Below, in pieces: positions 11,108 to 23,691 of a DNA stretch of 64,000 nucleotides (its first letter is position 1; each line of letters opens with the position of its first letter). A program made the translations under genes and the position numbers. The notes beneath the pieces are model-generated. The model was given only the letters and a program-made list of their open reading frames with translations, searched no databases and was not told the DNA's origin. The DNA comes from Colocasia esculenta (taxonomy: Eukaryota > Streptophyta > Magnoliopsida > Alismatales > Araceae). The stretch spans positions 186,534,348-186,598,347 of the forward strand of contig CM024753.1 in NCBI GenBank assembly GCA_014218235.1, given 5' to 3'.

Positions 11108-12817
11108 GCACTTGCAGAAAGTGTGCCAGTGATGTATTTTGACAGGATTTTTCAAGGCAATGAGCGTTCAATGTGTATATAAGATGGAAAATAGGTAAAT
11201 AGACATTATAAAACGTCATACCCACTAATAATTAGGACATGTCAATTATCGACAATGGTTGTGAAATAATATTCCCCGGACTCTCAAGTTGCAGCATAAG
11301 GACTACACTGAACAAAAAGACATAGGAGAATAAAATAGACCGCTTGAATAAAACCATTGCAAAAGAACATATTTCTTAGTATGTGACAGTCAAAAGGTGT
11401 ACGAAAAAGATGTCTACATGGGCAATTTTTCATTGACAACAACTTGGCCTTAAAAAAAAATTGAGGAGGCTACACTCTATTTCTTTTTCGGTGATTTGCA
11501 TCTAAACAAACAGTAAGAGAGAAGGTGGTAATTAGGATCACTATGACCTTTTTACGCGAAGATAGACATGGGTAATGCCGGTATCCCCAGTTGCTCAGTG
11601 GAAGTGACCATCAGATCATTATACAGAGATAAGGAGTAAGCCTTTTGACGCTAAGACAGACATTTGTGATGTCCATATCCCCGATTACTCAACAATACTC
11701 ATCATTGCTCTACCTTTATTCCCTTATTGTATTTGATACACTTGATTTTTGTTTTTTGTTTTTTTTTTTGTGAAATAGGTAGCTTTTCTCCTATTTGATT
11801 GTTTGTTTTGAAAATCAAGGTCAAGAGTTAGTTAAAGCATAAAAGCCAATGCAAGACTTAGCATTCAATAACCTTTGGACTTAGCACATTACTTGAAAAA
11901 CATGATATTCCACAAGGGAGTTATTCAAGTAAGGTAAGTTAGACACATGTATTTTGTTAAATGTACTCAAAATGATGCAACCTAGACTCACAAGAAAATG
12001 GTATGTCAAAATCATTGTGATTTGGACAATGTCGTTGATATTATATGGATATGAAAGATTATAACTTAAGTAAGTCACCAATTTGCACCTTAGATACATT
12101 AGTGAAGCATGCTCATGAAGTATGTTGAGACAGGACAAGCAAAACTCAGTAAAAGGTGCATCTGTCGACAGCCAGTGGGAGCCTGTCGACAGAGTCGAAC
12201 AGAGTTGAATTATCTGAGTTCAGGTGGGTTGTGTCTGTCGACAGATACAGGGTGGTCTGTCAACAGATGTGAACAGATTGAAGGATTGTGAGTTTGGGAT
12301 GAGGAATTCTGCTAGGGGCTGTCGACAGCAAGTAGTGGGGCTGTCCACAGGAGCTGTGAGAAGGGTGTTGGAAGCAGATATGATAGATATCATTTGAGTC
12401 CCATGCCAAGGAGGTGAAGCAATGAAAAATGGATAGTTTCCCTTAAAAATCACTCATCTTCCTTAACCTAGCTCCCCCATAGTGTGTGCATGTGAAGACT
12501 CAACATGCAAGCAATTCAAGACACATTTGCACAGGTTTAGCAAGCAATTGCACACATGTTCATGAATAAGGATAGACCATCACAAAAATCTATTTGTTTG
12601 CAAAAATGAATGGGCAAATTGAAAAGAATCCATATACCTAATTCAAAGTAGATGACCCTTATTTGCAACTTGACTATGGATACGTGGCGGAGAATATTTT
12701 CTCACGCATAATGATAGTTTCCAAACAAGCATAACTCGTTCTTCCACAGATCACCATTTGATATACCTGATAGTTTGTGCACACAAAGAACATATACTTC
12801 AAAGTTTGGTATGGGCT
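11108..12817 (-). other. Sirevirus A spacer between pol and ORF3
   Basis: No gene. It holds three things shared with the spacer of Sirevirus B: a conserved block just after the pol stop (12767-12687), a diverged duplicated element (11695-11542), and a distal cluster of paired boxes (12162-12350). The rest is A/T-rich with no recognised feature. Confidence 0.75.
12162..12350 (-). promoter_or_regulatory. Distal cluster of three box pairs, Sirevirus A spacer
   Basis: Pairs start at 12162/12183, 12235/12257 and 12319/12341 (spacings 21, 22, 22). Variants include CTGTCAACAG and CTGTCCACAG. Clustering 5' of the downstream ORF matches the reported placement of Sirevirus boxes near the envelope-like gene. 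Confidence 0.8.
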
Positions 12818-15800
12818 TCATTGCAGTTTGCACAATCCTAATTCTCTTCTCAGTGTTGTGAATCTATCCTCAGCCAATGGTTTTGTGAAAATATCAACTA
12901 ATTGCTTATCAGTGGGTATGAAGCTGAGCTCCAAGGATTTGTTGGCTACTTCATTTCTCAAGAAGTGATGTCTGATCTCAATGTGTTTTGTCCTAGAGTG
13001 TTGGACTAGGTTCTTTGAAAGATTGATGGCACTAGTGTTGTCGCATAAGATAGGTGTGCATCCAATGTCAGTATTGTAGTCAGACAGTTGACTTTTTATC
13101 CACAACACTTGAGCCGCACACCCCCCCGCAGCAACATACTCTGCCTCTGCAGTGGAGAGTGCAACCGAGTGTTGCTTCTTGGATGCCCACGAAACCATGC
13201 AACCACCAAGTAATTGGCAATACCCACTAGTGCTTCTCCTATCTATCTTACATCCAGCATAATCAGCATCAGAATATGATATCAAGTCAAAGCTACTTCC
13301 TACTGGATACCAAAGACCCAAATCATACGTACCTGAGAGATATCTGAATATTCTCTTAACTACAACCAAATGGCTTTCCTTTGGACTAGTTTGATATCTA
13401 GCGCAATGGCAAACACTGAATTGTATATCGGGTCGACTTGCAGTAAGATAAAGGAGTGAGCCAATCATACCTCGGAATTGCTTTGCATCTACCGGTTTAC
13501 CTTTCTCATCATTTTCCAATTTTATGCTTGTGCTCATTGGTGTTGAAGTAGGTTTGGCTTGCTCAAACTGAAAGCGTTTCAAGAGCTCCTTTACATATTT
13601 TTCTTGATTAATGAAGAAGCCATCTTCATGTTGCTTCACTTGCAAACCAAGAAAGAATTGAAGCTCCCCCATTAGACTCATCTCAAATTCACTGTACATA
13701 TGTTTGGAAAACTCCTCACACAGTGATGGTTTAGTGGAACCAAATATACTATCGTCCACATAAACTTGAACAACAATTATGTGATTGTGAACTTTCTTAG
13801 TAAATAGAGTTTGGTCCACTTTACCTCTTGAGTAGTTTTTACTCACCAAAAAGTTGCTCAGTCTGTCGTACCAAGCTCGGGGTGCCTGTTTCAAACCATA
13901 GAGAGCCTTGTACAGTTTATAAACATGGTTAGGCATTTCAGTATTTTCAAAACCGGGTGGTTGAGAGATGTAGACTTCCTCTTTGATGTAGTCATTCAAG
14001 TAAGCAGTTTTAACGTCCATTTGAAAAAGTTTGAACTTATGTGAGCATGCATATGCCAATAAGATTCTCACTGCTTCAAGTCTAGCTACAGGGGCAAAGG
14101 ATTCTTCAAAGTCCACACCAAATTCTTGACTGTATCCTTTTGCCACCAGTCTAGCCTTATTTCTCACCACTTTACCCTCTTCATTTAGCTTATTCCTAAA
14201 GACCCATCTGGTTCCAATGACAGAAATCTCAGGGGTTTTGGGAACTAAACTCTAGACATTGTTTCTTTGAAATTGACCAAGTTCCTCATGCATAGCATCA
14301 ATCCATGAATTTTTTGTTAGGGCCTCTTCAACATTTTTTGGTTCCACTTGAGAGACAAAAGCTAAATGATCTTGTTGAACTATTTATCTAACCTGAGACC
14401 TAGTTTGAAGTTTATCATTTATATTCCCTAACACATTCTTAAGTGGGTGATCTTTGGAATACCTCACATTGGTGATTGTTGACAGACCGGGTTGATCTTG
14501 GACTTGTGGAAGTTGATCTTGTGGAGGTAGTTCTGGAGGAGGGTGTGCTTGAGGAGTTTCATCTTGAGGCTCTTCCTCTTGTGGATCTTCTTTAGATTCA
14601 ACATTTTGTTTTTGAACAGATTTTTGTCATCTTCATCGTTGTACCTGCGAAGATATCCACTTTTATTTTTATAGACTACTTTAGAAGTTCCTTTTGCTTT
14701 TGCTTGTAGTTCCTCAAGTGTTGTTTCTGCATCTCCATCTTGAGTCCTGTGAAGGTTTTCAATGTTAGTTTTTTCATGATACTTATCAAAAACAACATGT
14801 GGAGTTTCTTCCACAGTTTTATTCTTAACATTAAACACCCTATATGCTCTAGAGTGTTCTGAGTATCCAAGAAAAATACCTTGATCACTTTTGGCTTCAA
14901 ATTTGTCTAAATCAACTTTATCATTGTTATGAATAAACACTTTTGAGCCAAAAACTCTGAAATACCCAATACTGGGTTTCTTACCTTTTAGCAGTTCGTA
15001 AGGGGTTTTCTTTATCACGGGTCTTACCATGGCTCTATTGAGAATGTAGCACGAGGTGTTTACCGCTTCTGCCCAAAAACTCCTTGGGAGTTGACTTTCG
15101 ACCAGAAGAGTACGAGCCATTTCCACCAGGGTTATGTTCTTTCTCTCCACTACACCATTTTGCTCCGGAGTCCTTGGAGAGGAAAACAGGTGTTCTATTC
15201 CTTGGTGCCTGCAAAAATCAAAAAAAGAGTTGTTATCAAACTCTCCCCCGTGATCAGTGCGGATTGAGCATATCTTATTAACATTTCCATGCTTAATCTT
15301 ATTAAAGAATTCTTCAAAGATTTTCAGTGCTTCATTTTTGTGAGCCAGAAATTGTACCCAAGTGAACCTAGAAAAATCGTCTACACTGACAAAACTAAAT
15401 CGTTTGCCATTGAGACTCAGTGTTCTAGTAGGTCCAAAAAGGTCCATGTGCAACAATTCATAAGGTTTGGAGGTACTTATCGGTGCTTTTGATTTGAAGG
15501 GATTTCCGGATTTGTTTTCCCTGTACACATGCATCACAAAAATTTTCATTCTTATTGAAGGAAATTTAGGAAGTCCATTTACCAGTTTCAACCTCATGAT
15601 CTTGTGCAAGACATTGTAGCTTGCATGCCCATGCCTACGATGCCACAAGGTAAGCTCATCTAGATCAACCAAATAAATGTTGTTAACTCTTTTTCCAGAA
15701 AATTTAAGACTTCCTGTTTCCTTATCAACAATTTGACATGAATTTGATTCGAAGACAATTTTATGACCTTTATCGCACAGTTGGCTTATGCTAAGCAAGT

Positions 15801-16044
15801 TATGGCAAAGACCATCAACTAACAATACATTGTCTATTGAATTGGAGGCATACTTACCAACCTTACCTGAACCAATGATCTGGCCTTTATTCTTACCTCT
15901 AACAACAACTTGACCTCCGTCTTTTTCCACCAGCAAGCAGAATTTGTCTTTGTCGCCCGTCATGTGCCTCGAGCAGCCACTATCTAGGTACCATTTGTTT
16001 TGTTTTTGGGCTGCTAGGCATTCCTGCATATGTGGATCAGACAA
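12818..16044 (-). pseudogene. pol: Sirevirus A pol (protease, integrase, RT, RNase H), frameshifted
   Basis: The first part (16044-14464) starts in the +1 frame relative to gag. Protease: WYLDSGCSRHMTGD (copia D-S-G). Pre-integrase: LTLWHRRHGHASYNVL carries the His pair, but the following CxxC is lost where a locally shifted frame reads FVMHVYRENKSG. Integrase core: HMDLFGPTRTLS, RTDHGGEF and NGVVERKN give D, D, E. A frameshift in the acidic linker (about 14630) and stops between 14464 and 14171 break the chain. The second part (14170-12818) is intact RT and RNase H: MDVKTAYLN, YGLKQAPRAWYD, YVDDSIFG (YVDD retained), ADYAGCKIDRRSTSGYC, and DIFTKPLAEDRF near the end. Inactive as a polyprotein. 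Confidence 0.93.
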
Positions 16045-18064
16045 GAGGTTTTGGTACCCAAATTACTTTGGGTTCCAATGTATCATTCATGTGAAAAAGT
16101 AAATGCTTCGGAATCCAAACTTGTTTAATTTTCAGTTTATTTGGATTATTCCAACATTGTTTTGCATTGTGCCCAACTTTCTTACAGACATTGCATGATG
16201 AAGATTTTTCCAAAACAGTGGGTTTGTTATTCTGAGGAACATGCATGGGCATTTTACCCTTTTGTTGTCTGGTTAGCTTTTCTTTGGAAGCACGTTTCCA
16301 GACCTGTCGACAACCCTCTTTGGGGTTGTTGACAGATTTCTTAGTTGTTTTAACAGCTGAACTGATTTTCTTGGGTTCCTGTTTCTTACCCTTGGCTTGA
16401 CCTTTCTGATTCTTTGAAGGGACTTGATCTTTCTGATTCTTGGAAGGGACTTGATAGCTTGTGCTTGGGCTAGAATCAACAAAAGAAGTTATCAAAGTCT
16501 CTCCCATTTTCTTTTGTTTTACTGGTTGATATCCAATTCCATGTTTTGCAACAAAGATATTTGATCCTAGAATAGCATCAAGATTTTGCTTTCCCTTTAC
16601 AAACCTTGTTAAATCTTCAAATTTTCCTTTAAGGTCTTTTTCAGCTTGTTCCAACTTATTCTTAGTTTCTTTATGTTCATTTTGAAGAGATTCAAGAGAG
16701 TTAGTCAGACTTTCCTTTTCCTTTTGAATTTCTTGCAATTTTATTTTCAAACAGTCCATTTCTTCAATGTGAGCTTCCTCATCAATTTTCATCATTTCAA
16801 TTTCTTTAGTTAAGGCAACAACTTGTTCATTATTGTGTGTGTTATGAACAAAAGAATTGATTTTCTTTTTCAATGCCTTGTTTTCAAATTTGAATTCGCA
16901 GAATTTTTCAAACAAGACAGTGTATGCTTCTTCCCATTCATCAACAGTATAAGTTTCAAAGGAAGAGTTTACCTCATTGGAGTCGTCGCTTCTAGCCATT
17001 AGACACTGAATTTCTTCATCTCCAGAGGCTTCTTGTGCGTCCTCGTCTTCATCTTCATCACTTCAAGTTGCCAACATTTCCTTGGCTTTCTTGAAGGTGA
17101 ATTTTTCTTTCTTCAACTTCTTCTTGAGTTTGGGGCATTCTCCTCTCATACGCCCTTGTTTCTTGCACTCATAGCATACAATGTCAGATTTTTTGTTAGA
17201 TTCAAATTTATTTGAAAAATCTTTCTTTTGGAAGGATTTGGAATTACCTGAGCCTTTCCTTTTGAATTTGAGGAATTTCTTGAATTGTCTAGTGAGCATG
17301 GCCATTTCATCATTTTCACTATCACTAGACATTTCAGGTTCATCATTTTCCTATTGAACATCCTTTTTGGATCTAGAAGAACTTTTGTTTGAAGCTTTTA
17401 AGGCAGTTGACCTTTTTGGGTTTTCTTCAGTTTCTTTCCTTTTCACATTTATTTCATATGTCATCAGGGAGCCAATTAGTTCATCCAATTTCATCTTTGA
17501 GAGGTCTTTTGAATCCTTAATGACAGTGGCCTTAGTGTTCCATGAGGATGGAAGAGACCGAAGTATCTTCCTCACTAAGTCACTTTCTGAGTATTCTTTC
17601 TTAAGACCTTTCAATCCATTTATTATTAACATGAATCTAGCAAACATATCTGAGATAGTTTCATCATTATTCATCTTAAACATTTCATACTCAGAAATTA
17701 GCATGCTTGCTTTGGTTTCCCTTACCTCGGACGTACCTTCATATATGAGTTCAAGCTTGTCCCACATCTCCTTCACTGAGGTGCATGTGGAGACTCTTGA
17801 ATGCTCCTTGGGATGCACTGCACACTGCATCATGTTCAGGGTGCTCTAGTTGAGAGTTCCCTTTGCAATCTAGTCCATCGTCCAGGTATCTTCGTCCTCG
17901 GGAAGGGTATATGCTCCTTTGCCGACAATTTTCCATAGCTCGAAATTTTGAGCTCTCAGAAACACCTGCATTCGATTTTTCCAGTAAGGATAATCCGTGC
18001 CATCAAAGAAGGGTGGCCTGGTTACTGAATGTCCCTCGGCCATATACCCCTTGTTAGATTCCAT
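16037..18064 (-). pseudogene. gag: Sirevirus A gag with four in-frame stops
   Basis: A single frame runs from ATG at 18064 (MESNKGYMAEGHSV) to TGA at 16037, about 675 codons, with stops at 17870-17872, one 11-12 codons further on, 17351-17353 and 17063-17065. Domains: UBN2-type gag (FFDGTDYPYWKNRMQVFL; MWDKLELIYEG), a zinc knuckle CYECKKQGRMRGEC in which the His is replaced by Arg, a long coiled coil (about 16960-16620), and a second zinc knuckle CNVCKKVGHNAKQC (about 16195). Compared with Sirevirus B, three of the stops replace Gln or Trp codons (CAG to TAG, TGG to TAG, TGG to TGA). A box pair (16304/16326) lies inside the coding sequence. The last 8 bases overlap pol in another frame. Confidence 0.9.
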
Positions 18065-18125
18065 GTGATCGAGAATCTCCTGATCGTGAGATCAACCAAC
18101 TAAGACAGTAAATCGGAGAAACCTT

Positions 18126-18138
18126 GCTCTGATATCAA
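18126..18138 (-). other. Primer-binding site of Sirevirus A (initiator Met-tRNA type)
   Basis: Minus strand TTGATATCAGAGC, one base different from the usual TTGGTATCAGAGC, starting one base inside the 5' LTR. Sirevirus B has the unmutated version at 38130. Confidence 0.85.
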
Positions 18139-18139
18139 T

Positions 18140-19513
18140 TGAAAGATGTGCGGAATTATACAATATGGTAATCTAGAAGGGGGGTTGAATAGATTACTAC
18201 CAATTAAAATATAATGACCTTTTCGATGGAAACACAGACTTATGATATTTCAAACAGAGTTTAAATTAAACTAAGATGTGTGTTAGTTGTAAGTAGATAG
18301 AATAACAATTTATCTAGCATGTGAAAGATCAATGTGCCTACAAAACATCTAGCGTGAAACCTTCAAAGCACAGACACGATGATTTAAGGTGGTTCGGAGT
18401 ACACAACTTGTGTATCCTACGTCCACCGTCCACACACACACGCAGAAAGAATGCTTATCAGCAAGTTCACTCGCTACAACACACACACTCACGTCGTCTG
18501 ATGTAAACCACGATCAAAACAACATGACAAACTTGAATCAAGCACAAGGATGCTTGACTCAACAACACACACACACCAGATATGAAAAACAGAGATAAAG
18601 AAGAGTTCAGAGTTGAGATTTCAAATCCTGATGTGGAACTATTCAGATGATCGTTCCGATGTGCTTCAAGCTTCGTCTTAACAGGTATCAGTTGATGGAG
18701 AAGCTTGAGAGATGGACAATCTGGCTTCAATCCCGTTCAGAGAATGTCTCTTTGTTTGCCTGGACGAACGGTTGAAGCAGAGCAGCAGAAAGATCTTCTC
18801 TCTTGAGACTTTGCTTAGGGTTTTGTGTTGTGGCTGCTTCTGTATGAAAATAACTCCAAAGAGTTCCTTTTATATGGGTGTTCAAGTATGGAGAGTCGTG
18901 GTAAAAGGAAACACCCAAGTCGGAAACATATGGAGATCTCGTATTGAGATTTTCTCTTCGTCTGTCGACAACAAGGAATGCATCTGTCGACAGATGTAGA
19001 CAGACTTGCAAAAGGCAGAAGGCTGGGCTTTCCGGGAGGCAGTTCCCTGTGTGGATCTGTCGACAGGCGACTTGAGGTTGTCGACAGTCACACCTTTGCC
19101 AGGAGCCTGTTTGTTCTGTCTGTGCAGATCTGTCGACAGGCATCAGTGGGGCTGTCGACAGGTACATCTTGCCAGTACCCTATTAGATTTGTTTGTGGAG
19201 GGCTGTCGACAGGCATCTTTGGGGCTGTCGACAGGTACTTGTCTTTAGTGCTTTTCTTGATCTTTTTCTCTTGTTTTGGTACATTGTCTTGCATGCAATC
19301 TCACCTACATTTAAGAGCATTGTTAGTGAGATAGTGTGAACATTTAGATGATCAAATTAAACATGTGATTCTTGATTAACATTTGCTTGACTTGTCATTC
19401 TTATCATGTTTCACACATACATATCACATGAAGTTGTATTGTTCATGAAATGCTCATTGATTGCTCGTCATAAAAAACAAACATCTCAAATATAAATCCA
19501 TGTAAACCCAACA
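18140..19513 (-). repeat. Sirevirus A 5' LTR
   Basis: 1,374 bp, TGTTGGGTTT to CATCTTTCA on the minus strand. Same content as the 3' copy: four box pairs (19240-18962), TATA box CATATAAAAGG (18876-18866), copia-type GTGGACGTAGGATACAC block, C-rich run before the end. It drives transcription toward lower coordinates. Confidence 0.93.
18962..19240 (-). promoter_or_regulatory. Four paired boxes in Sirevirus A 5' LTR
   Basis: Same arrangement as in the 3' LTR. The first pair is CTGTCGACAA (18962) and CTGTCGACAG (18984), 22 bp apart. Boxes mutated in one LTR (for example CTATCGACAG at 8951) are canonical here, and the reverse is also true. Confidence 0.8.
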
Positions 19514-19518
19514 CAGAC
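19514..19518. repeat. Target-site duplication of Sirevirus A, right copy (cagac)
   Basis: Four of five bases match catac at 7876-7880. Confidence 0.75.
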
Positions 19519-22500
19519 ATCCCCTACGAGGAAGGGAAGAATGTAGACAAGCTCTAGAGGGGTACGTGCTTGGCCATCCATCCATCACTCCTGCGTTCTC
19601 TTCTCCCCAGCCTCGTTCCTTCATCCCCTCCCTTACTCATTTGGCTATCTCCCCAACTCTTGACAGCTGTGCGCAGCATCCTCACTCCTGATCTCCCACC
19701 TGTAGTCCTCTCTGCTTTGCAATCTGATCGGAGCGACCACAAGATCACCCTCTCATGCTACATGCTCTCCACTGATCCCGATCTCCAAAAAAAAATGCCA
19801 ATCTTCAAATGCACATTGAGGTTGAGAAGCCAGCATACCTCCTTCACCCTCTGATCAGGGGCACCCCTCAGCTGGGGCTTCCCCTCTCGCTCCTTCATTA
19901 GGAGCCATCCTCTTCGAGGACACCATGTCCTCCCCTAGTCCTGTAGAGTCGTCTAGCCAGTTAGGATCGTCTAGGTTAGAAGAGTCTAGTCTTAGTCTAG
20001 GAGAGTCTAGGGTAGAGAGTCAGGTCAACCCAATGCCCGCCAAGTCCAGACGTCGCCCTAGGAAGTAATGGGGCAAGGCTATTCCCCGAAGATACCTTCA
20101 AGAGTTAGCTCAGCGATGTCAAGAATTGTTTCTAATAGAGGAGTTCACAAAGGACGCGTTGGTTTTAGAAGAAGAAATTGAGTAGGATGGGGTGTTCATA
20201 GATGACGAGTTTGGCGTCTATGAGATCATGAATGATGAGGACGCGATCGATGAAGAGAATGGCGAAGTAGATGACACTGCCAAGATGTACACGAGTGGCG
20301 TAAGAAGATTTGATGAACCTACAACGGCAGTGGATGAACCTACCAAGGAAGTCAATCTTGGAACAGACGAAGATCCCATGATAGTGATTATTTCAGCGAA
20401 CCTCCCTCCTAATGAAGAATAGGAACTAGTGCAAATTCTGAGGGAGTACAAGGATACCTTTGCCTGGTCGTATGAGGACATGCCCGGCCTAGACCCCTCA
20501 TTAGTGGAGCACCGACTTGTATTGAAAGAAGAGGCAAAGGTCGTAAAGCAGAAACTCAGAAGGTTCCACCCACTTATGGCCCTAAAGATGAAGGACGAGG
20601 TAGATAAACTCCATAAGGCTAGATTCATCAGGGTAGTCCTTTATCCGAATTGTGTGGCAAATATAGTCCCAATCATGAAGAAGGACGGAAAAGTCAGAAT
20701 CTGTAGTGACTTCCAGGACTTAAATAAGGCATGTCCAAAGGATGACTTCTCGCTTCCTCACATCGATGTACTAATTGATAACACTGCTGGGTATGAGACC
20801 CTCTCATTCATGGATGGATATTCAGGCTATAACCAAATCCGTCTAGCTCCTGAGGATCAAGAGAAAACTTCCTTCACCACGTTCTGGGGAACGTACAGTT
20901 ATGTAGTCATGCCATTTGGGCTAAAGAATGCTGGGGCTACCTATCAAAGGGCGATGATGGCTATATTCCATGATATGATGCATGTCTATGTAGAAGTGTA
21001 CGTGGATGACATCTTGGTGAAGTCAAGAACCAAGAGAGAACACCCCGAGATCCTCGCTAAGGTGTTGCAAAGGTCAAGGGAGTATAAGCTGAGAATGAAT
21101 CCGAAGAAATGTGTGTTCGGGGTATCTCAAGAAAGTTGCTAGGCTTCATAGTTAGTAAGCGAGGAATTGAGATCGATTCAAACAAGGCCAAGGCTATTAC
21201 GAAAATGCCACCTCCAAAGAACATCTCATAACTAAGAGGCTTGATTGGGCGTCTATAATTTATTAGAAGATTCGTATCACAGCATTTACAAAGATGCCGC
21301 CCATTCTATGACCTCTTGAAAGGAGGGGCAAAGTTCGAATGGAATGACAAGTGCCGAGAAGCCTTTGATGATTTGAAGAGGTATCTCATGAATCCCCTAA
21401 TTTTGCAACCCCCTGTACCTAGGAAGCCACTAATCCTATATCTCTCAGTCATTGAGGACTCCTTAGGTGTTGTCCTTGCGCAACATGATGAATCTGGAAA
21501 AGAAAGGGCAGCATACTATCTTTCTAGGCTTTTCAACACCACAGAATCCAAGTACACCACCGCGGCCAAAACCTATGCCGCGCTCGTGTGGGTAGTCCAA
21601 AAGCTCAAGCATTACTTTCTTACCCACGAGGTCAAGCTGATCTCAGGGATGGATCCACTCAGATATCTTCTAGAAAAACCTGTCCTCTATGATCGGTTTG
21701 CATGCTGGCAGAGCTTCCTCTCACAATTCGACATCTCTTTTGTGGTCCAAAAGGCCATCAAGGGGTATGCCATCTCCGAGCACCTTGCCCATTTGCCACT
21801 CCCTCATAACGATTCCATCCGAGAGGAATTCCCTGATGAAGAGCTCTCGGTCATCTCCAAAGATCCCTTTTGGTCCCTGCATTTTGACGGTGCGCTCAAC
21901 TCTCAGGGACGGGGCATTGGAGCCGTGCTGCTCACCCCGGAAGGTATCACTATCCCCATCGCTTTTCAGATCACCTTCTCTGCCACTAATAACATGTCTG
22001 AGTATGAAGCTCTCCTCGCTGGTTTTAAGCGCGCTTATATTTTAGGTGCATCCCACCACAGAATCATAGGAGACTCTCAGCTTGTTCTGCAGCAGATGCT
22101 CTCAACTTACCACACTCGTGACCCAAAGCTTAAACCATATCAAGATCTGGTCACGATGTTGGCAAGGCAGTTCCGCAAGATTATCTATGTTCACACTCCT
22201 CACTCACACAATATCCTGGCTGACGCCTTGGCGTCACTAGATTCATCTCTATCCTTCCCTATGAGTCGTCAGACGGAGACAATTGTCGTCCAACGGCTCG
22301 ACGTTCCATCTATCTAGGATCCTTGGTTCAACAACCTTAGGACAACCTTAGAAGAGAGGGCTAGGAAGAGAGAAGTGCAACAAGTCATGCTAGCTGAGCT
22401 TGAGGAAATCTTAGATGAAGAGGAACTACCATGGTATTTTGAGATTGAGCAATACTGTAAGGATGGGTCGTATCCTGAAGGGGCAAATGCGGAGGATCGC

Positions 22501-23691
22501 AAGGCCATAAGAAGAGCTGCCTTAAGGTACACAGTCGTCAAAGAAGTTCTGTACATGCGGACTCTTAATGGAGTTCTTCTGAGATGTCTCAATGATGACG
22601 AAGCTTGGAAAGTGGTAGAAGGAGCCCATGCTAGTGAATGCGGGGGGCATGTCAACAGTCAGATGCTTGCTAAGAAGATCGATAGGCAGGGCTACTACTG
22701 GCCAACCCTAGAAGAAGACTGTGCCATCTACGTCCGTAGGTGTGTTAAATGCCAACTCCATGCTGATAAAATTCATGCTCCTTCATCCTCACTTCTTCCA
22801 CTCTCCACACCTTGGCCATTCTCCATGTGGGCTTTTGACATTGTTGGCCCCCTTGGTGATCCTAATGCTCAAACCAAACAAAAATCCTTCATCCTCACAG
22901 CAACTGAGTATAATACCAAGTGGGCAGAAGCAGAAGTGTTTGCAGAGATCAAAGTATCCACAGTGTGCTGCTTTATCATGAAGAATATCATCTCGCGGTT
23001 CAGAGTGCCAAGCAGCATCGTCACGGATAACGGGCCACAATTCATCTCACAAGAACTTCAGGACCTCTGTAAGAAATACAACATCACTCTGCATCATTCA
23101 TCTCCATATTACCCACAAGGCAATGGCCAAGCTGAAGCAACTAATAAAACCCTTTTTAAAATCTTGAAGAAAACTTGTGAATCGCATAAATTCACCGATT
23201 GGCCAAAAAAGCTAATAGAGGCTCTATGGGCCTATCGTACCTCCGTCCGTACTCCTACGGGGCAAACCTCGTACGCTCTCACCTATGGGATGGAGGCGGT
23301 AGTTCCATATGAGATCTTGATCCCTTCACTAAGAGTCCAACTAGCTAAGGAACTTAATCCTGACGAACGTCGAGAGGCGTTGCTAGTCCAATTAGAACTC
23401 TTAGATGAAAGGCGACTTATGGCAGCCGATCATGTACTCTCATATCAAAGGCGAATCTCAAGGTCTTTTGAAAATAAGGTAATTGAGCGAAAATTCCAAG
23501 AGGGTGATATGGTCTTGAAACGCATTTTTATCAAACCAGGAGGTCCAAGGTCTAAATTGCAACCAAATTGGGAAGGTCCGTACGTTGTGAAGGAGGTATA
23601 TTCAGAAAATGCCTACCGTCTAACCAATACTGAGGGCGTAGAACTGTCACACTCGTGGAATGGGTTGTACCTCAAAAGATTCTATCCCTAG
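19514..23691 (+). pseudogene. pol: Tat-lineage pol: RT, RNase H, second RNase H-like domain, integrase (decayed)
   Basis: Continues the gag-pol reading frame after Sirevirus A. RT (about 20429-21142): REYKDTFAWSYEDMPGLDP, CSDFQDLNKACPKDDF, FMDGYSGYNQI, YVDDILVKS. A one-base frameshift near 21120 and two TAA codons (about 21230, 21257) follow. RNase H (21316-21830): LILYLSVIEDSLGVVLAQ. A second RNase H-like domain, typical of Tat/Ogre elements: LHFDGALNSQGRGIGAVLL and NNMSEYEALLAG (21880-22250). A TAG at 22315-22317 precedes integrase (22318-23691): zinc-finger region CVKCQLH, FDIVGPLGDP, VTDNGPQF and GNGQAEATNK (D-D-E). The tail ends WNGLYLKRFYP. A further TAG sits at 20420-20422. Non-functional. 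Confidence 0.92.

Larger units (their letters stand above)
7881..19513 (-). mobile_element. Sirevirus A: complete Ty1/copia retrotransposon with extra ORF3
   Basis: 11.6 kb, on the minus strand: 5' LTR, Met-tRNA type primer site, gag, protease-integrase-RT-RNase H, a ~2 kb spacer, ORF3, two polypurine tracts, 3' LTR. Sirevirus hallmarks visible here are the duplicated AAAAGGGGGAGAA-type polypurine tract, a C-rich run near the LTR end (CAACCCCCCTTCTAG, minus strand), repeated symmetric boxes in the LTR, and an additional ORF between pol and the 3' LTR. The LTRs are nearly identical by eye, so the insertion is recent, yet gag and pol carry stops and frameshifts. It is inserted in the Tat gag-pol frame. 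Confidence 0.93.
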
